From an uncultured Bacteroidales bacterium (lineage in GTDB: Bacteria > Bacteroidota > Bacteroidia > Bacteroidales > WCHB1-69): 64,000 nt of DNA. The notes below the pieces were generated by a model, which searched no databases, was not told the DNA's origin, and saw nothing but the letters and a program-made list of their open reading frames with translations. Shown piece after piece: positions 18,401-26,859 of the stretch. Every line of letters begins with the position of its first letter. Within the stretch, counting starts at the first letter, position 1. The position numbers were made by a program, and so were the translations under genes. The DNA lies in assembly GCA_900316305.1 (NCBI GenBank), contig ONCM01000006.1, positions 1-64,000 on the forward strand, read 5' to 3'.

Positions 18401-19174
18401 CTCATCGCGCACGGCGAGATATTCTCGCAATGCATTCTCAATCTGCTCTTTGTAAATATTATCACCTTCCGTTTGGATGTCGGTGATGGCCGTCTCGAAG
18501 GTGGTATGACGACAGTGATCGCTCCAGTAGGTGTCCAACAGCTTAACCTCCGTGTCGGACGGATCGCGCTTTTCATCGTTAGCAAAATATTGCTGGATGA
18601 ACTTCAGATCCTCCAACGACATGGCCAAACCCATCTTGCCATGAAACTCGCGCAGCTGATCCTCTGTCCAAGTGCGAAAACCATCGTAAATCGGAACGTC
18701 TTGAACTTCAGGATTTTCCGTCAGTTCCAAACGGGACATATCCTTCTCCCGGGCTTCCACCTCGTTGATACAGTATTTCTTTACCTTCTGCCATTGGTCG
18801 GCCGTCAGATTACCATCTATCACAAACAGATTGGCGCTCTTGATGACCGCTTCTGTCTTAGGATTGAGGAGCTTGAGGCACTGCATGGCACTGTCGGCGC
18901 GCTGGTCGAACTGTCCGGGCAGAAATTCCACGGCGAAATACTTGAGCCCGTCCAACGGAAAATCGTGATAGACATCGTCGGTCACGGGTTCGGAGAAAAC
19001 CACGCTTTCAGCTTTCGCGAGCAGGTCTTCCTCTATATTAAAAATGTCATAAACCTTCAGATGCCGAAGGTCGGTGATATTGAGGTTAAAGTTCTGATTC
19101 AAAGTGGCTTTCAAACTGTCGGCTTCGACCTGAAAGCCCTGTTTTTTCTCTACAAAGATACGGGCGTCACGCAT
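15458..19174 (-). CDS. purL: Phosphoribosylformylglycinamidine synthase, single-chain
   Basis: 1238 residues, the usual length for the large single-chain enzyme. It converts FGAR, glutamine and ATP to FGAM in purine synthesis. Visible motifs: YWSDHCRHTTF near residue 215, the substrate loop NETHNHPTEIEPFGGAAT, a second synthetase half (FGGKDQLTETQ, then LGGKDSMSGTF), and a C-terminal glutaminase domain with PGTNCDYDTAKAF, nucleophile Cys in LGICNGFQAL and SHGEGKFV. A minus-strand -7 element (+ CAAAGATA, 19200-19207) sits 26 bases upstream. purH lies 40 kb away, so the pathway genes are dispersed. Long antisense open frames across it are shadows. Confidence 0.96.
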   Translation of the reverse strand: MRDARIFVEKKQGFQVEADSLKATLNQNFNLNITDLRHLKVYDIFNIEEDLLAKAESVVFSEPVTDDVYHDFPLDGLKYFAVEFLPGQFDQRADSAMQCLKLLNPKTEAVIKSANLFVIDGNLTADQWQKVKKYCINEVEAREKDMSRLELTENPEVQDVPIYDGFRTWTEDQLREFHGKMGLAMSLEDLKFIQQYFANDEKRDPSDTEVKLLDTYWSDHCRHTTFETAITDIQTEGDNIYKEQIENALREYLAVRDEMYGKDTQRPVTLMDLASINGKYEYKRGNLPDKEISEENNACSIRVKVDVDGKEEDWLLMYKNETHNHPTEIEPFGGAATCVGGAIRDPLSGRSYVYQALRVTGAGDINAPISATLPGKLPQSVISKTAAAGYSSYGNQIGLATTHVREIYHPDYQAKRLEIGAVVGAVPENQVRRERPEPGDIIIMFGGRTGRDGIGGATGSSKEHTEKSLDTCAAEVQKGNAPEERKIQHLFRRPEVTKLIKKSNDFGAGGVSVAIGELADGLTIDLDTVRTKYKGLNGTEVAISESQERMSVVVAPEDVETFFQYCREENLEANIIAKVTDDNRLTMTWRGKTIVDLSRDFINTNGVRQKVTAKIAPVADGVMKSSDIQGKTMQEKWQSCLTNPNVASQKGLIEMFDATIGASTVLMPFGGKDQLTETQVSAQKLPVRHGHTNLASIMAFGYNPFIAIRSPYHAGVMAVLEAMSKIVAAGGDYHKIRFTFQEYFEKLGKEPTRWGKPLSALLGAFWMQKSFALASLGGKDSMSGTFKDMHVPPTIVSFAITTENSDHIISPEFKQKGNYIYLIENKLENDIPNIQHTCDIFDFMRQNILDQKIVSAFTLQFGGIAEALAKMSFGNDLGFDVKTDKDLFAYSYGSFIVETTEKLNASFAIELGKVADNFVVNGEKLDKVELLKAWRGFYAKLYPQTAPNETASVGAEFARNTQNNNAIPTTKVSKPKVILPVFPGTNCDYDTAKAFEDAGAETRILVFKNLDEAAIEHSIDELAAAIRESQILALSGGFSLGDEPDGSGKFIANVLNSPKVKAAVEDLLNRKCLVLGICNGFQALIKSGLLPFGKLGEVTPDSPTLYRNNINRHISRIVRTRVGSTNSPWLASFREGDVHQIAVSHGEGKFVVSEQLAKQLFENGQVAFQYCDENGQVSMDPEDNPNGSFYGIEGIVSDNGLILGKMGHSERKGRNLYKNIGGNKCQDIFANAVAYFGR

Positions 19175-19253
19175 ATTTCTTAAATTCTAAAATGCGGCGC
19201 AAAGATACGTTTTTTTGGGTTACACAGTTATGACGCAAGCATTGCATCTCTAC

Positions 19254-19673
19254 TTATGTTTCTAATAACCTCAAACCATACGATCTGTAATAGGGAAATT
19301 TGCTGTCATGGCTGATTAAGGTCTCCTTATTGGCTATGCAGTGGGCTATTATTGCCCGATCCATCATGTCGGTATGTTTTGAGCCCTCTATAGTTAGAAT
19401 GGGAATATTTTCCAATGTTTCAAAAGTATTATTTGAGATAGAATCCATTTCTATGTTCATGGACTCAAAAGCACCAAATAATGCTTTTGAACCGCCAGGT
19501 ATTTTTAGTTTTCCCAATTGATTAAGATGCGTCAATTCCAGGATGACAAAATCGGAAATCAGATATTGATTACCACTAGGGTATAATATGTCATCCCTCA
19601 AATTTTCGTCCAACTTGGGGCTTTCGCTTACTAGCCAGTAAGCGACATGTGTGTCGAGAAAAAATCGTGCCAT
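19254..19673 (-). CDS. PIN-domain protein, probable toxin
   Basis: 139 residues. PIN motifs: N-terminal FFLDTHVAYWL with the first Asp, a Glu in VILELTHLNQLG, and the pair of Asp in HTDMMDRAIIAHCIANKETLISHD. This is the VapC-like group whose N-terminus reads LDTH. The start codon follows the stop of a 38-residue basic ORF by one base, which suggests a two-gene toxin-antitoxin unit. Confidence 0.82.
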   Translation of the reverse strand: MARFFLDTHVAYWLVSESPKLDENLRDDILYPSGNQYLISDFVILELTHLNQLGKLKIPGGSKALFGAFESMNIEMDSISNNTFETLENIPILTIEGSKHTDMMDRAIIAHCIANKETLISHDSKFPYYRSYGLRLLET

Positions 19674-19674
19674 A

Positions 19675-19791
19675 CTAATTCAAGTTGAACGGGTCATTGA
19701 CAAGCTCTTTGCATCCCTTGATAAACTTGAATTTCTTTCTTGATTTCTCTGCCGTTTTCGGCGCTTTTCTTGTAGCTTTTTTTGGTGACAT
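19675..19791 (-). CDS. 38-residue basic ORF, candidate antitoxin partner
   Basis: ATG at 19789-19791, stop at 19675-19677, one base before the PIN toxin start. The peptide begins MSPKKATRKAPKTAEKSRKK and ends in LVNDPFNLN. The first half is very rich in Lys, Arg and Ala; the second (FKFIKGCKEL) could form a helix that binds the toxin. A minus-strand -7 element (+ CAAAAATA, 19813-19820) lies 22 bases upstream, so it would be the first gene of the unit. It is much shorter than typical antitoxins, and could be a truncated antitoxin. Confidence 0.6.
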   Translation of the reverse strand: MSPKKATRKAPKTAEKSRKKFKFIKGCKELVNDPFNLN

Positions 19792-19859
19792 GGTTTTAAA
19801 ATTTTAAGTTTGCAAAAATACATTATTTTTGAAATCGCAAACAAATAAAAATATTTTTT

Positions 19860-20990
19860 TTAATATGGTTGATATTTTTGTGTGATACTCTTAGTGACCA
19901 CCGCTGCTGAGGCGAACGCGAAAAACAGGTTGTATCCGCCGCAGACACCGTCCACATCCAGCATTTCGCCAAGGATGTAGAGGTTTTTGAAGCGTTTGGC
20001 GGCGAAATGACCGTCGATTTCCGACAGGTCGATGCCGCCGTGGGCGACTTGCGCCGTGTCTAACGCGTAAGTGTCCTCAATTTGGAAAGAGAACTGTTGG
20101 ATGGGAAATGGCTTTTGTTGATACAAGTTCGCCAACTTCGGATGAAGAAGACCCGTAACCGATTGATTCTGTTGTAAATATGTGTTGATATCGAAATACT
20201 CGTCCCAGTAGGTGAGGTTGATTTCTAAACGGCAGTTTTTCGTCGATTTCAGCCGGCGGTAATAGGCTGAAAGGTTCATGATAACGATGCCGGAAACACC
20301 GTTGTCTTTGAAGGTAATTTCCCCGAACTCTTTATGGATCAGTTTTTTATCCTGATACAGCGAGACGATGGCTTTTGTGCGGCAGCCGGACAGTGACTTC
20401 GGATAATCTTTCAGAAGGAAGCCCGACAACGAAGGTTGCAGTGTGTTGATTTTCAACGACAAATCTTGCAGATAGCCGTTGTAACCCCGTTGGTTTTTCG
20501 GAATCATGCCTGCCGGCGAGCCCGTGGCCAACACCAGCACGTCGAATGGCGGACAGTCATCAATCAGCCATTTGCCACCTTTACATATAATATGTTGTAT
20601 ATCGCATTCCGTAACCACTCTAATATTATCAGAGAGATAGGTATTCAGCACATCAACCACGGTTTGGGAGAACTGCGAGGCGGGATAGACGCGACCTTCC
20701 TCATCGGCAATGGTCACCATACCCCATGCACCGAACTGATTCTCAAGCTGTTCAGGGGAGTATTGTTGTAACAACTTCGCGATGAATTCTGGTTGGTTGT
20801 AGTGTTCGGGACGGATATCACGGTTGAAGATGTTGGCTTTGCCGCCACCTGAGGCGCGCAGCTTCGCCCCCACCTGCCGGTTCTTCTCGAAAACCGTCAC
20901 TTCCAAGTGCGGCTGCTCCGAGAGCTTTTTCGCCAGGAAAAGTCCGGAAGCACCTGCCCCGATAATCGCGATATGTTGTTTGGATCTCAT
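19860..20990 (-). CDS. HI0933/YhiN-family NAD(P)/FAD-dependent oxidoreductase
   Basis: 376 residues. An N-terminal FAD-binding Rossmann motif (IAIIGAGASGLFLAKKL) is followed by the family signature RASGGGKANIFNRD. A C-terminal FAD-contact segment (GEMLDVDGVCGGYNLFFAFA) closes the protein. The family is conserved and mostly uncharacterised; some members are BaiN-like. The start overlaps the gmk stop by 4 bases, so it is translated from the gmk transcript. Confidence 0.85.
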   Translation of the reverse strand: MRSKQHIAIIGAGASGLFLAKKLSEQPHLEVTVFEKNRQVGAKLRASGGGKANIFNRDIRPEHYNQPEFIAKLLQQYSPEQLENQFGAWGMVTIADEEGRVYPASQFSQTVVDVLNTYLSDNIRVVTECDIQHIICKGGKWLIDDCPPFDVLVLATGSPAGMIPKNQRGYNGYLQDLSLKINTLQPSLSGFLLKDYPKSLSGCRTKAIVSLYQDKKLIHKEFGEITFKDNGVSGIVIMNLSAYYRRLKSTKNCRLEINLTYWDEYFDINTYLQQNQSVTGLLHPKLANLYQQKPFPIQQFSFQIEDTYALDTAQVAHGGIDLSEIDGHFAAKRFKNLYILGEMLDVDGVCGGYNLFFAFASAAVVTKSITQKYQPY

Positions 20991-21556
20991 TCTTTGTCAA
21001 GGAATTCGCGGATAGTGGAGAGCATCTCGGAACGCGCAACGTCAAGATCGTCGTTGAGGATGATCTTGTCGAACTGCGGGGCGAAGGAGAGTTCGTATTC
21101 GGCCTTCTCGACCCGTTTGCGCAGCGACTCCTCGGTTTCGGTGCCGCGTTTGCGTAGCCGATTCTCCAGCTCCTGCACGGTGGGCGGCTCCACAAAGATT
21201 GCTAACGCATTGTCGCCGAAGTACTTCTTGATGTTCAGTCCGCCCTTTACATCCACATCGAAAATCACGGTTTTGCCCTCGTCCCAGATGCGGCGGATCT
21301 CGCTCTTGAGTGTGCCGTAGAACTGGTTGGCATAGACCTCCTCCCATTCGAGGAACTCGTCGTTGCTGATGCCGTTCTTGAAGTCATCGACAGTAAGGAA
21401 ATGGTAGTCCTTGCCGTTGACCTCGCCCTCGCGCATGGCGCGGGTGGTCGCGGACGTGGAGAACCGCAGTTCGGGAAGGTAGTTCAGGACGTGTTTCACG
21501 ATGGATGTCTTTCCGGCCCCCGACGGCGCGGACACGATGATTACTTTGCCATTCAT
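20987..21556 (-). CDS. gmk: Guanylate kinase
   Basis: 189 residues from the ATG at 21554-21556. Longer in-frame starts would add about 37 unrelated residues and read through the promoter. The P-loop is VSAPSGAGKTSIVKHV and the GMP-binding region includes STSATTRAMREGEVNGKDYHF. It phosphorylates GMP to GDP in nucleotide metabolism. The minus-strand -7 element (+ CAAAAATA, 21576-21583) lies 20 bases upstream and confirms the start. Confidence 0.95.
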   Translation of the reverse strand: MNGKVIIVSAPSGAGKTSIVKHVLNYLPELRFSTSATTRAMREGEVNGKDYHFLTVDDFKNGISNDEFLEWEEVYANQFYGTLKSEIRRIWDEGKTVIFDVDVKGGLNIKKYFGDNALAIFVEPPTVQELENRLRKRGTETEESLRKRVEKAEYELSFAPQFDKIILNDDLDVARSEMLSTIREFLDKE

Positions 21557-21634
21557 AACAGGTTGTTTTAGGGCGCAAAAATACGAATTTTTAGGCAACT
21601 GACACCAAACGTCAAGCAATAAAATAAAAATTTG

Positions 21635-21642
21635 TATCTTTG
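21635..21642 (+). promoter_or_regulatory. Promoter -7 element TATCTTTG
   Basis: TAnnTTTG match 28 bases before the hexosaminidase ATG at 21670, divergent from the gmk promoter at 21576-21583. Confidence 0.6.
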
Positions 21643-21669
21643 CCGTTTCAATTGTAAATTGTGACAATT

Positions 21670-24018
21670 ATGGGTAAATTATACGCAAGATTAGGGTTGT
21701 TTTTGGCTGTTGTGTTTTGTGCAGCATTCCTTTCCGGCTGCAAACAGAAAATCTCCGAAGCTGACTACCAGGTCATTCCACTCCCAAAGCATATCGACCT
21801 GAACAAAGACACACCGTTCTCGCTGACCAAAAACACCATTATTTACTACAATGCGAAAGACTCCCTGCAGCGCGAGGCCGAGTTTCTGGCGGAATACCTG
21901 TCCGACATCACCGGTCTGGACCTCCAGATAAAGCCCATCGAAGCCACCACCCGCACCGGCATCTTCCTGCTGTTGGACGTTAAGGAAGAGGACGCACCGG
22001 ATGCCCATCCCGAAGGCTATCAGATTGAGGTCACACCCGAGCGTGTCGTGATCACGGGCGAGGACGCCGCCGGGGTTTTCTACGGCATCCAAACGCTCCG
22101 CAAGAGCATCCCCGCCGACGAGAAGGTCGATGTGGTGCACTTCCCTGCCGGCAAAATCACAGACTTCCCGATGTTCGCCTACCGCGGCATGCACCTCGAC
22201 GTGAGCCGCCATTTCATCCCGCTCGATTCCGTGAAACGCTATCTCGACATGATGGCGATGCACAATATCAACAAGTTCCATATCCACCTCACCGATGACC
22301 AAGGTTGGCGTATGGAAATCAAGAAATATCCCGAGCTGACCAAGGTCGGGGCGTGGCGCAGCGGCACTGTACTAGGGCGCAACACCAACCAGTACGACAA
22401 TATCCGTCACGGGGGTTTCTACACCCAGGACGAACTCCGCGACTTGGTGGCCTATGCCGCCGAACGCCATATCACCATCATCCCCGAAATCGACCTGCCC
22501 GGCCATACACAGTCCGTGCTCGCCACTTACCCGAAATTCGGCTGCACCGGCGGTCCTTACGAGGTGTGGCAGCGCTGGGGAGTCACCGACGAGGTGATCT
22601 GCGCCGGCAATGAGGAGGCCATGCGCTTCCTCGAAGATGTCCTCAACGAAGTGATGGACGTCTTCCCGTCCGACATCATCCACGTGGGCGGCGACGAATG
22701 TCCGAAGACCCGTTGGCACGACTGTCCGAAGTGTCAGGCGAAAATACAGCAGCTGGGACTGCACGACGACGGCAAATTTTCCGCCGAGGATCATCTGCAG
22801 AGCTACGTCATGAACCGCATGGAGAAGGTGGTGAAGGCTCGCGGTCGCCGCATCATCGGCTGGGACGAAATCCTCGAAGGCAGCATCAGCCCGAGCGCGA
22901 TGATCATGAGCTGGCGCGGCACTTCTGGCGGTATCCAAGCAGCCAAGAAAGGTCACGATGTGGTGATGAGCCCCGGCGACTTCCTCTATTTCAGTCAGGG
23001 ACAGTCGCTTACACCGGAGGAGGAACCTGTCGCCGCCGACGGCTACCTGCCCGTGGAGCGAGTCTATTCGTTCAACCCGCTGCCCGAAACACTTTCCGAA
23101 AAGCAGAAAAAGCACATCATCGGCGTGCAGGCCAACATCTGGGGCGAATACATCCACAGTTTCAAGGACGTTGAGTACGACGCCCTGCCACGCATGGCCG
23201 CCCTTGCCGAACTCCAATGGTGCTATTCCGAGCAGCGTGATTATCAAGATTTTATCAAGCGTTGCTTCAAGATGGTCAAGCTCTACGACCTCTACCATTA
23301 CAACTATGCGCACCATATCTTCGACCTGCAGGCGGAGGTAACCCCTGACTACGATGCGGGTTGTATTAATATAATATTGTCAAAATTCGGCGACGGCGAG
23401 ATCCGCTACACGCTCGACGGCAGCGACCCCGCCAAGGGCACCGTCTATACCGATCCTGTGGAAATCCGCGAGAACACCAACTTCCGCGCCGTACTCATCC
23501 GTCCCGACGAGCAGACTTCCGAATACCAGTCCAAGTTCCGCTTCTCGAAATCTTCGATGAAGCCGGTGACGCTGACGGAACCCCCGCACGAGAACTACGC
23601 CTACGAGGGCGCACCCACGCTCATCGACGGGCTGCACGGCAGTCAGAACTACCGCACCGGCCGATGGATTGGATTCTGGGGAACGCCGCTGGAGGCCACC
23701 ATTGACCTGCAACAACCGACAGAAATCCAGAGAGTTGCGTTCCGTTCTATTATCAATATCAACGACTGGATTTATAACCCGAAGGAGTGCACCGTATCCG
23801 TCTCCGACGACGGCAAGAAGTTCCGCAAAGTGGCGGAGCAGCACTATGACCTCGCTGACTGGGACCATATCAACAGCATCGAAACCTATCAGCTCCCATT
23901 TGACACCGTGACTACCCGTTACGTGCGCGTGCGCATCGCTGGTCACCAGCTGCCGCAAGGGCACACCGGTTTCGGGCACCCGGCGTGGCTGTTCGTCGAT
24001 GAGATTGAGGTGGAATAG
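21670..24018 (+). CDS. Beta-N-acetylhexosaminidase lipoprotein (GH20)
   Basis: 782 residues. The lipobox FLSGC places the acylated Cys at about residue 24. Domain order: GH20b (about 30-150); the GH20 barrel with HIHLTDDQGWRMEIKKYPEL and the catalytic pair Asp342-Glu343 in HVGGDECPKTRW; a chitobiase C-terminal-like domain (about 560-625); and an F5/8 type C carbohydrate-binding domain to the end. It would release terminal GlcNAc or GalNAc from glycans at the outer membrane, as in mucin- or chitin-oligosaccharide-using Bacteroidota. It is not inside a SusCD locus here. A GTG at 21661 is a less likely start. Confidence 0.93.
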   Translation: MGKLYARLGLFLAVVFCAAFLSGCKQKISEADYQVIPLPKHIDLNKDTPFSLTKNTIIYYNAKDSLQREAEFLAEYLSDITGLDLQIKPIEATTRTGIFLLLDVKEEDAPDAHPEGYQIEVTPERVVITGEDAAGVFYGIQTLRKSIPADEKVDVVHFPAGKITDFPMFAYRGMHLDVSRHFIPLDSVKRYLDMMAMHNINKFHIHLTDDQGWRMEIKKYPELTKVGAWRSGTVLGRNTNQYDNIRHGGFYTQDELRDLVAYAAERHITIIPEIDLPGHTQSVLATYPKFGCTGGPYEVWQRWGVTDEVICAGNEEAMRFLEDVLNEVMDVFPSDIIHVGGDECPKTRWHDCPKCQAKIQQLGLHDDGKFSAEDHLQSYVMNRMEKVVKARGRRIIGWDEILEGSISPSAMIMSWRGTSGGIQAAKKGHDVVMSPGDFLYFSQGQSLTPEEEPVAADGYLPVERVYSFNPLPETLSEKQKKHIIGVQANIWGEYIHSFKDVEYDALPRMAALAELQWCYSEQRDYQDFIKRCFKMVKLYDLYHYNYAHHIFDLQAEVTPDYDAGCINIILSKFGDGEIRYTLDGSDPAKGTVYTDPVEIRENTNFRAVLIRPDEQTSEYQSKFRFSKSSMKPVTLTEPPHENYAYEGAPTLIDGLHGSQNYRTGRWIGFWGTPLEATIDLQQPTEIQRVAFRSIININDWIYNPKECTVSVSDDGKKFRKVAEQHYDLADWDHINSIETYQLPFDTVTTRYVRVRIAGHQLPQGHTGFGHPAWLFVDEIEVE

Positions 24019-24100
24019 AAATAAAAAGATTCTTTGTAACGTTTGAAGCAAAATTTCGTTATTACTACCGTAATTAATATATTGAGTGAACAATATCTTT

Positions 24101-26407
24101 ATGAAAAAGCATATTATATTACTGACAATCAGCGTAATATACGCCCTTAGCATCACTGCGCAAAATCAGAATCTCTCCGTAAGTTCGTTATCTGGACAGA
24201 GTGTAGAGAGCATCTTGCAACAACATTTGGCCGGTGACGGGGTGCTGATTACCGGTTGTGACTGTCCGAACGTATTTTCAGATCCCGCCAAATTCAACAA
24301 CCAGACAGGTAATGTAACCTATCCGCAGATCGGATCCTTCAACCGAAATGGATTCACCAACTTCCCTTTTGTCAGCGGGTTGGTGATGACCTCCGGTAAC
24401 GTGAGTGTTGCAGCGGGACCGAACAATTCATCCAGCGCTTCGGCTTCGGTGTCGCCATACTATACTGAGACTGCATTGTCACAATACACGACCAATACCG
24501 TAACTAGTTCCGCCTCCTTGGAGTTCGATTTCATCGCCATGGCAGACGAATTTGCATTCAATTACATTTTCGGCTCTGAAGAATATTGTGAATATGTAAA
24601 TTCTTCATACAATGATGTCTTCGCTTTTATACTGACAGGCATTGATCCGGTGACTTACACCACCACTACTAAGAATGTGGCTATTGTCCCCGGAACTGTC
24701 AGCACCCCTGTGACCATCAACAATGTGAACCACGGATACCATTCTTCCAGCTCCAGTGGGCCTGGTACAGACCCGTCAAATTCACAGTATTTCATCCACA
24801 ATTCTTCCACAAATGGGGTGCAATATGACGGGTACACCACCGCTCTTGCCGCTCAAGCGATCATATTCGCCTGTCAGCCTTACCACATGAAACTGGCTGT
24901 CGCAAATGTGGGCGACGTAGCCTACGACTCCGGCGTTTTTCTGGAGGAGGGCAGTTTCTACAGTCCGCACGTGCAGATCGACACCGTATGGGAGCTGCCG
25001 CACGCTGGCGACACCTTGATCCAGAACTGCCGTGAATTGGACCTGAAATTCTCCGTGGAGCGTCCAGCCCTAACCTCCACCACTTCCATCATCATCAACA
25101 CCGGCGGAAATGCGGTTTTCGGTTCCGATTATACCCTTACCAAGCCCAATGGCGTGGAAATCTCCCCGGAAGACAACTCTTTCTATTTTCCGGAAGGCGA
25201 TACGGTCCAATATGCGCACGTTAAGATGCTTCCCACAGCCCATTTTCCCGCAGGCGTCACTACAAAGACTGCCGAATTATACATTGTCACCCAAGGTTGT
25301 ACCTCTTTTTCAGATTTGGAGCCTCACTTCAGATACATCGACACCATCATATTACATTTGCGTGCCAACGACACGATTGTCTTAGTGGACACCTCCTTCA
25401 CCAAATGTAACGAGCTTGAATTCATGGAGGTGCGTCAGGAAAGAGGCACCCCCACCCTCACCTACCAATGGACTCCGGAAACGGGCATTACTGATCCGAC
25501 CTCCCTGGCCACCGGTTGCCACATCACGGAAAGCGGCACCTATCAAATGATAGCCACCGACCGATGGCACTGTCTGGCCGACACCGCTACGGTGGAGGTG
25601 ACCATCGTGCCGAAACCCGAATTCACCGTCACCTACACCCCCGACCACGGTTGTATGCCGCTGCCGGTGACCCTGCAGACGCAATATACTCCCACATACG
25701 CCAACCTCTTCTGGACCATCTCCAACGACACCGCCTACAACTTCACGAGCACTGATGCCACTATCCACACCACACTACCGGTTCCGGGCTATTATGACAT
25801 CTCGCTGCTTGTGGAAAGCGCCCCAGGATGCAGCGACTCCATCACCTACCCCAACGTCATCCACGTTTCCGACTTCCCTCATGCCGACTTCGTGTTCAGT
25901 CCGGCAGAACCCTCAAACGGCGAAGAGGTCTTTTTCTACAACCTCTCCACGGGCGAAAACATCACCAATTATGCGTGGAGTTTCGGCGACGGCCACTCCT
26001 CCTTCGTGGAAGAACCCTCACACACCTACCACTTGACAGAGAGTGATATGATGACCGTGCACCTCACCGTCACCAACTCCGACGGGTGCTCCAATGACAC
26101 CATGCAGATCGTCCCAGTGGAGGACAACTTCGCCTTCTACACGCCCAACTCCTTCACCCCGAACAACGACGGTAAGAACGACATTTTCCTGCCCAAGGTG
26201 AGAGACGTGGTTAACTACGAATTCCTCATCTACACCCGAACTGGGGAACTGATATTCGCCACTAACAACCCTGAACAGGGTTGGGATGGCAACGTGAAGG
26301 ACAAACCAGCTCCTGAAGGAGTCTATGTTTGGAAAATCACGTACGCCAAGATCGGCACGCCCGAAGAAATGATGGCGAAAACGGGTACAATAACATTGCT
26401 CCGTTAA
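24101..26407 (+). CDS. Large secreted protein with choice-of-anchor L, PKD-like and T9SS type B C-terminal domains
   Basis: 768 residues from the ATG at 24101, which gives a good signal peptide (MKKHIILLTISVIYALSITA). Domains in order: a choice-of-anchor L domain (about 30-280, with NYIFGSEEYCEYVNSSYNDV); an Ig-like region; one or two PKD-type domains (YAWSFGDGHSSFVEEPSHTY); and a gliding-motility/CHU_C C-terminal sorting domain (NSFTPNNDGKNDIF to GVYVWKITY). The last domain directs export by the type IX system and attachment to the cell surface. It is probably a surface adhesin or matrix protein. A strong terminator follows. Confidence 0.9.
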   Translation: MKKHIILLTISVIYALSITAQNQNLSVSSLSGQSVESILQQHLAGDGVLITGCDCPNVFSDPAKFNNQTGNVTYPQIGSFNRNGFTNFPFVSGLVMTSGNVSVAAGPNNSSSASASVSPYYTETALSQYTTNTVTSSASLEFDFIAMADEFAFNYIFGSEEYCEYVNSSYNDVFAFILTGIDPVTYTTTTKNVAIVPGTVSTPVTINNVNHGYHSSSSSGPGTDPSNSQYFIHNSSTNGVQYDGYTTALAAQAIIFACQPYHMKLAVANVGDVAYDSGVFLEEGSFYSPHVQIDTVWELPHAGDTLIQNCRELDLKFSVERPALTSTTSIIINTGGNAVFGSDYTLTKPNGVEISPEDNSFYFPEGDTVQYAHVKMLPTAHFPAGVTTKTAELYIVTQGCTSFSDLEPHFRYIDTIILHLRANDTIVLVDTSFTKCNELEFMEVRQERGTPTLTYQWTPETGITDPTSLATGCHITESGTYQMIATDRWHCLADTATVEVTIVPKPEFTVTYTPDHGCMPLPVTLQTQYTPTYANLFWTISNDTAYNFTSTDATIHTTLPVPGYYDISLLVESAPGCSDSITYPNVIHVSDFPHADFVFSPAEPSNGEEVFFYNLSTGENITNYAWSFGDGHSSFVEEPSHTYHLTESDMMTVHLTVTNSDGCSNDTMQIVPVEDNFAFYTPNSFTPNNDGKNDIFLPKVRDVVNYEFLIYTRTGELIFATNNPEQGWDGNVKDKPAPEGVYVWKITYAKIGTPEEMMAKTGTITLLR

Positions 26408-26443
26408 TAACTGTCACAGCAAATCACTGAATTATAATACCTT

Positions 26444-26497
26444 AAAAGGAGGAGGGTTGTCACGACCACAAAATGGTCCGACAACCCTCCTCCTTTT
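26444..26497. terminator. Strong rho-independent terminator
   Basis: The 18-base arms 26444-26461 and 26480-26497 are perfect reverse complements (GGAGGAGGGTTGTC core). An inner GACCA/TGGTC pair and a T-rich tail follow. It ends the T9SS-sorted protein transcript 37 bases after its stop. Confidence 0.9.
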
Positions 26498-26683
26498 TTG
26501 TATATTTTGATTTTCCAAGCCAACCATTTCGCGCCAAAAGTTTCCATTTTTTTCCATAAATATTCGAAAAACAGCCCAGATTATTTCCAAAAACATCCTT
26601 ACAAAACCATATACCATTAATAATCAGCAAGATAAGAATTATCACCAAAAACTCCCCTAACTACTAAGTTTTCAATAGCTTAT

Positions 26684-26709
26684 TGTTGATAATTAACAAC
26701 TGTTGATAA
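26684..26709. promoter_or_regulatory. Two TGTTGATAA words and a near-palindrome
   Basis: TGTTGATAA at 26684-26692 and 26701-26709 each differ by one base from the DnaA-box complement TGTGGATAA. Between and across them is the near-palindrome GTTGATAATTAACAAC (26685-26700). The setting is AT-rich. Function not shown. Confidence 0.35.
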
Positions 26710-26798
26710 CTTTTTTCCAATAATTTCCACAATATAACAAATTATATATCAGCAATTTATAATATAAACAACATACACTTCACATAAAAGGACAAAAG

Positions 26799-26823
26799 TT
26801 ATGGAAATTAATTATGGAAATTT
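26799..26823 (+). promoter_or_regulatory. Direct repeat TTATGGAAATT at the mraZ promoter
   Basis: TTATGGAAATT occurs at 26799-26809 and again at 26812-26822, immediately upstream of the -7 element. MraZ is known to repress its own operon by binding tandem G-rich repeats, so this is a candidate operator; the sequence is only loosely similar to known sites. Confidence 0.4.
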
Positions 26824-26825
26824 TA

Positions 26826-26833
26826 TATTTTTG
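26826..26833 (+). promoter_or_regulatory. Promoter -7 element TATTTTTG of the dcw cluster
   Basis: TAnnTTTG match 27 bases before the mraZ start at 26860. Confidence 0.65.
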
Positions 26834-26859
26834 TCGGGTTAAAAAGTGATATAGAAAAA

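Larger units (their letters stand above)
26408..26859. other. Non-coding AT-rich region before the dcw cluster
   Basis: This gap of 452 bases holds a strong terminator (26444-26497), two DnaA-box-like words (26684-26709), a direct repeat near the mraZ promoter (26799-26823) and the mraZ -7 element (26826-26833). The stretch 26640-26800 is very AT-rich. The minus-strand open frames at 26432-26648 run through the terminator and look non-coding. Confidence 0.6.

Noticed and set aside
17936..19183. Open frame of 415 codons on the plus strand
   Set aside because: It is antisense to purL along its whole length, has no recognisable domain, and purL is certain.
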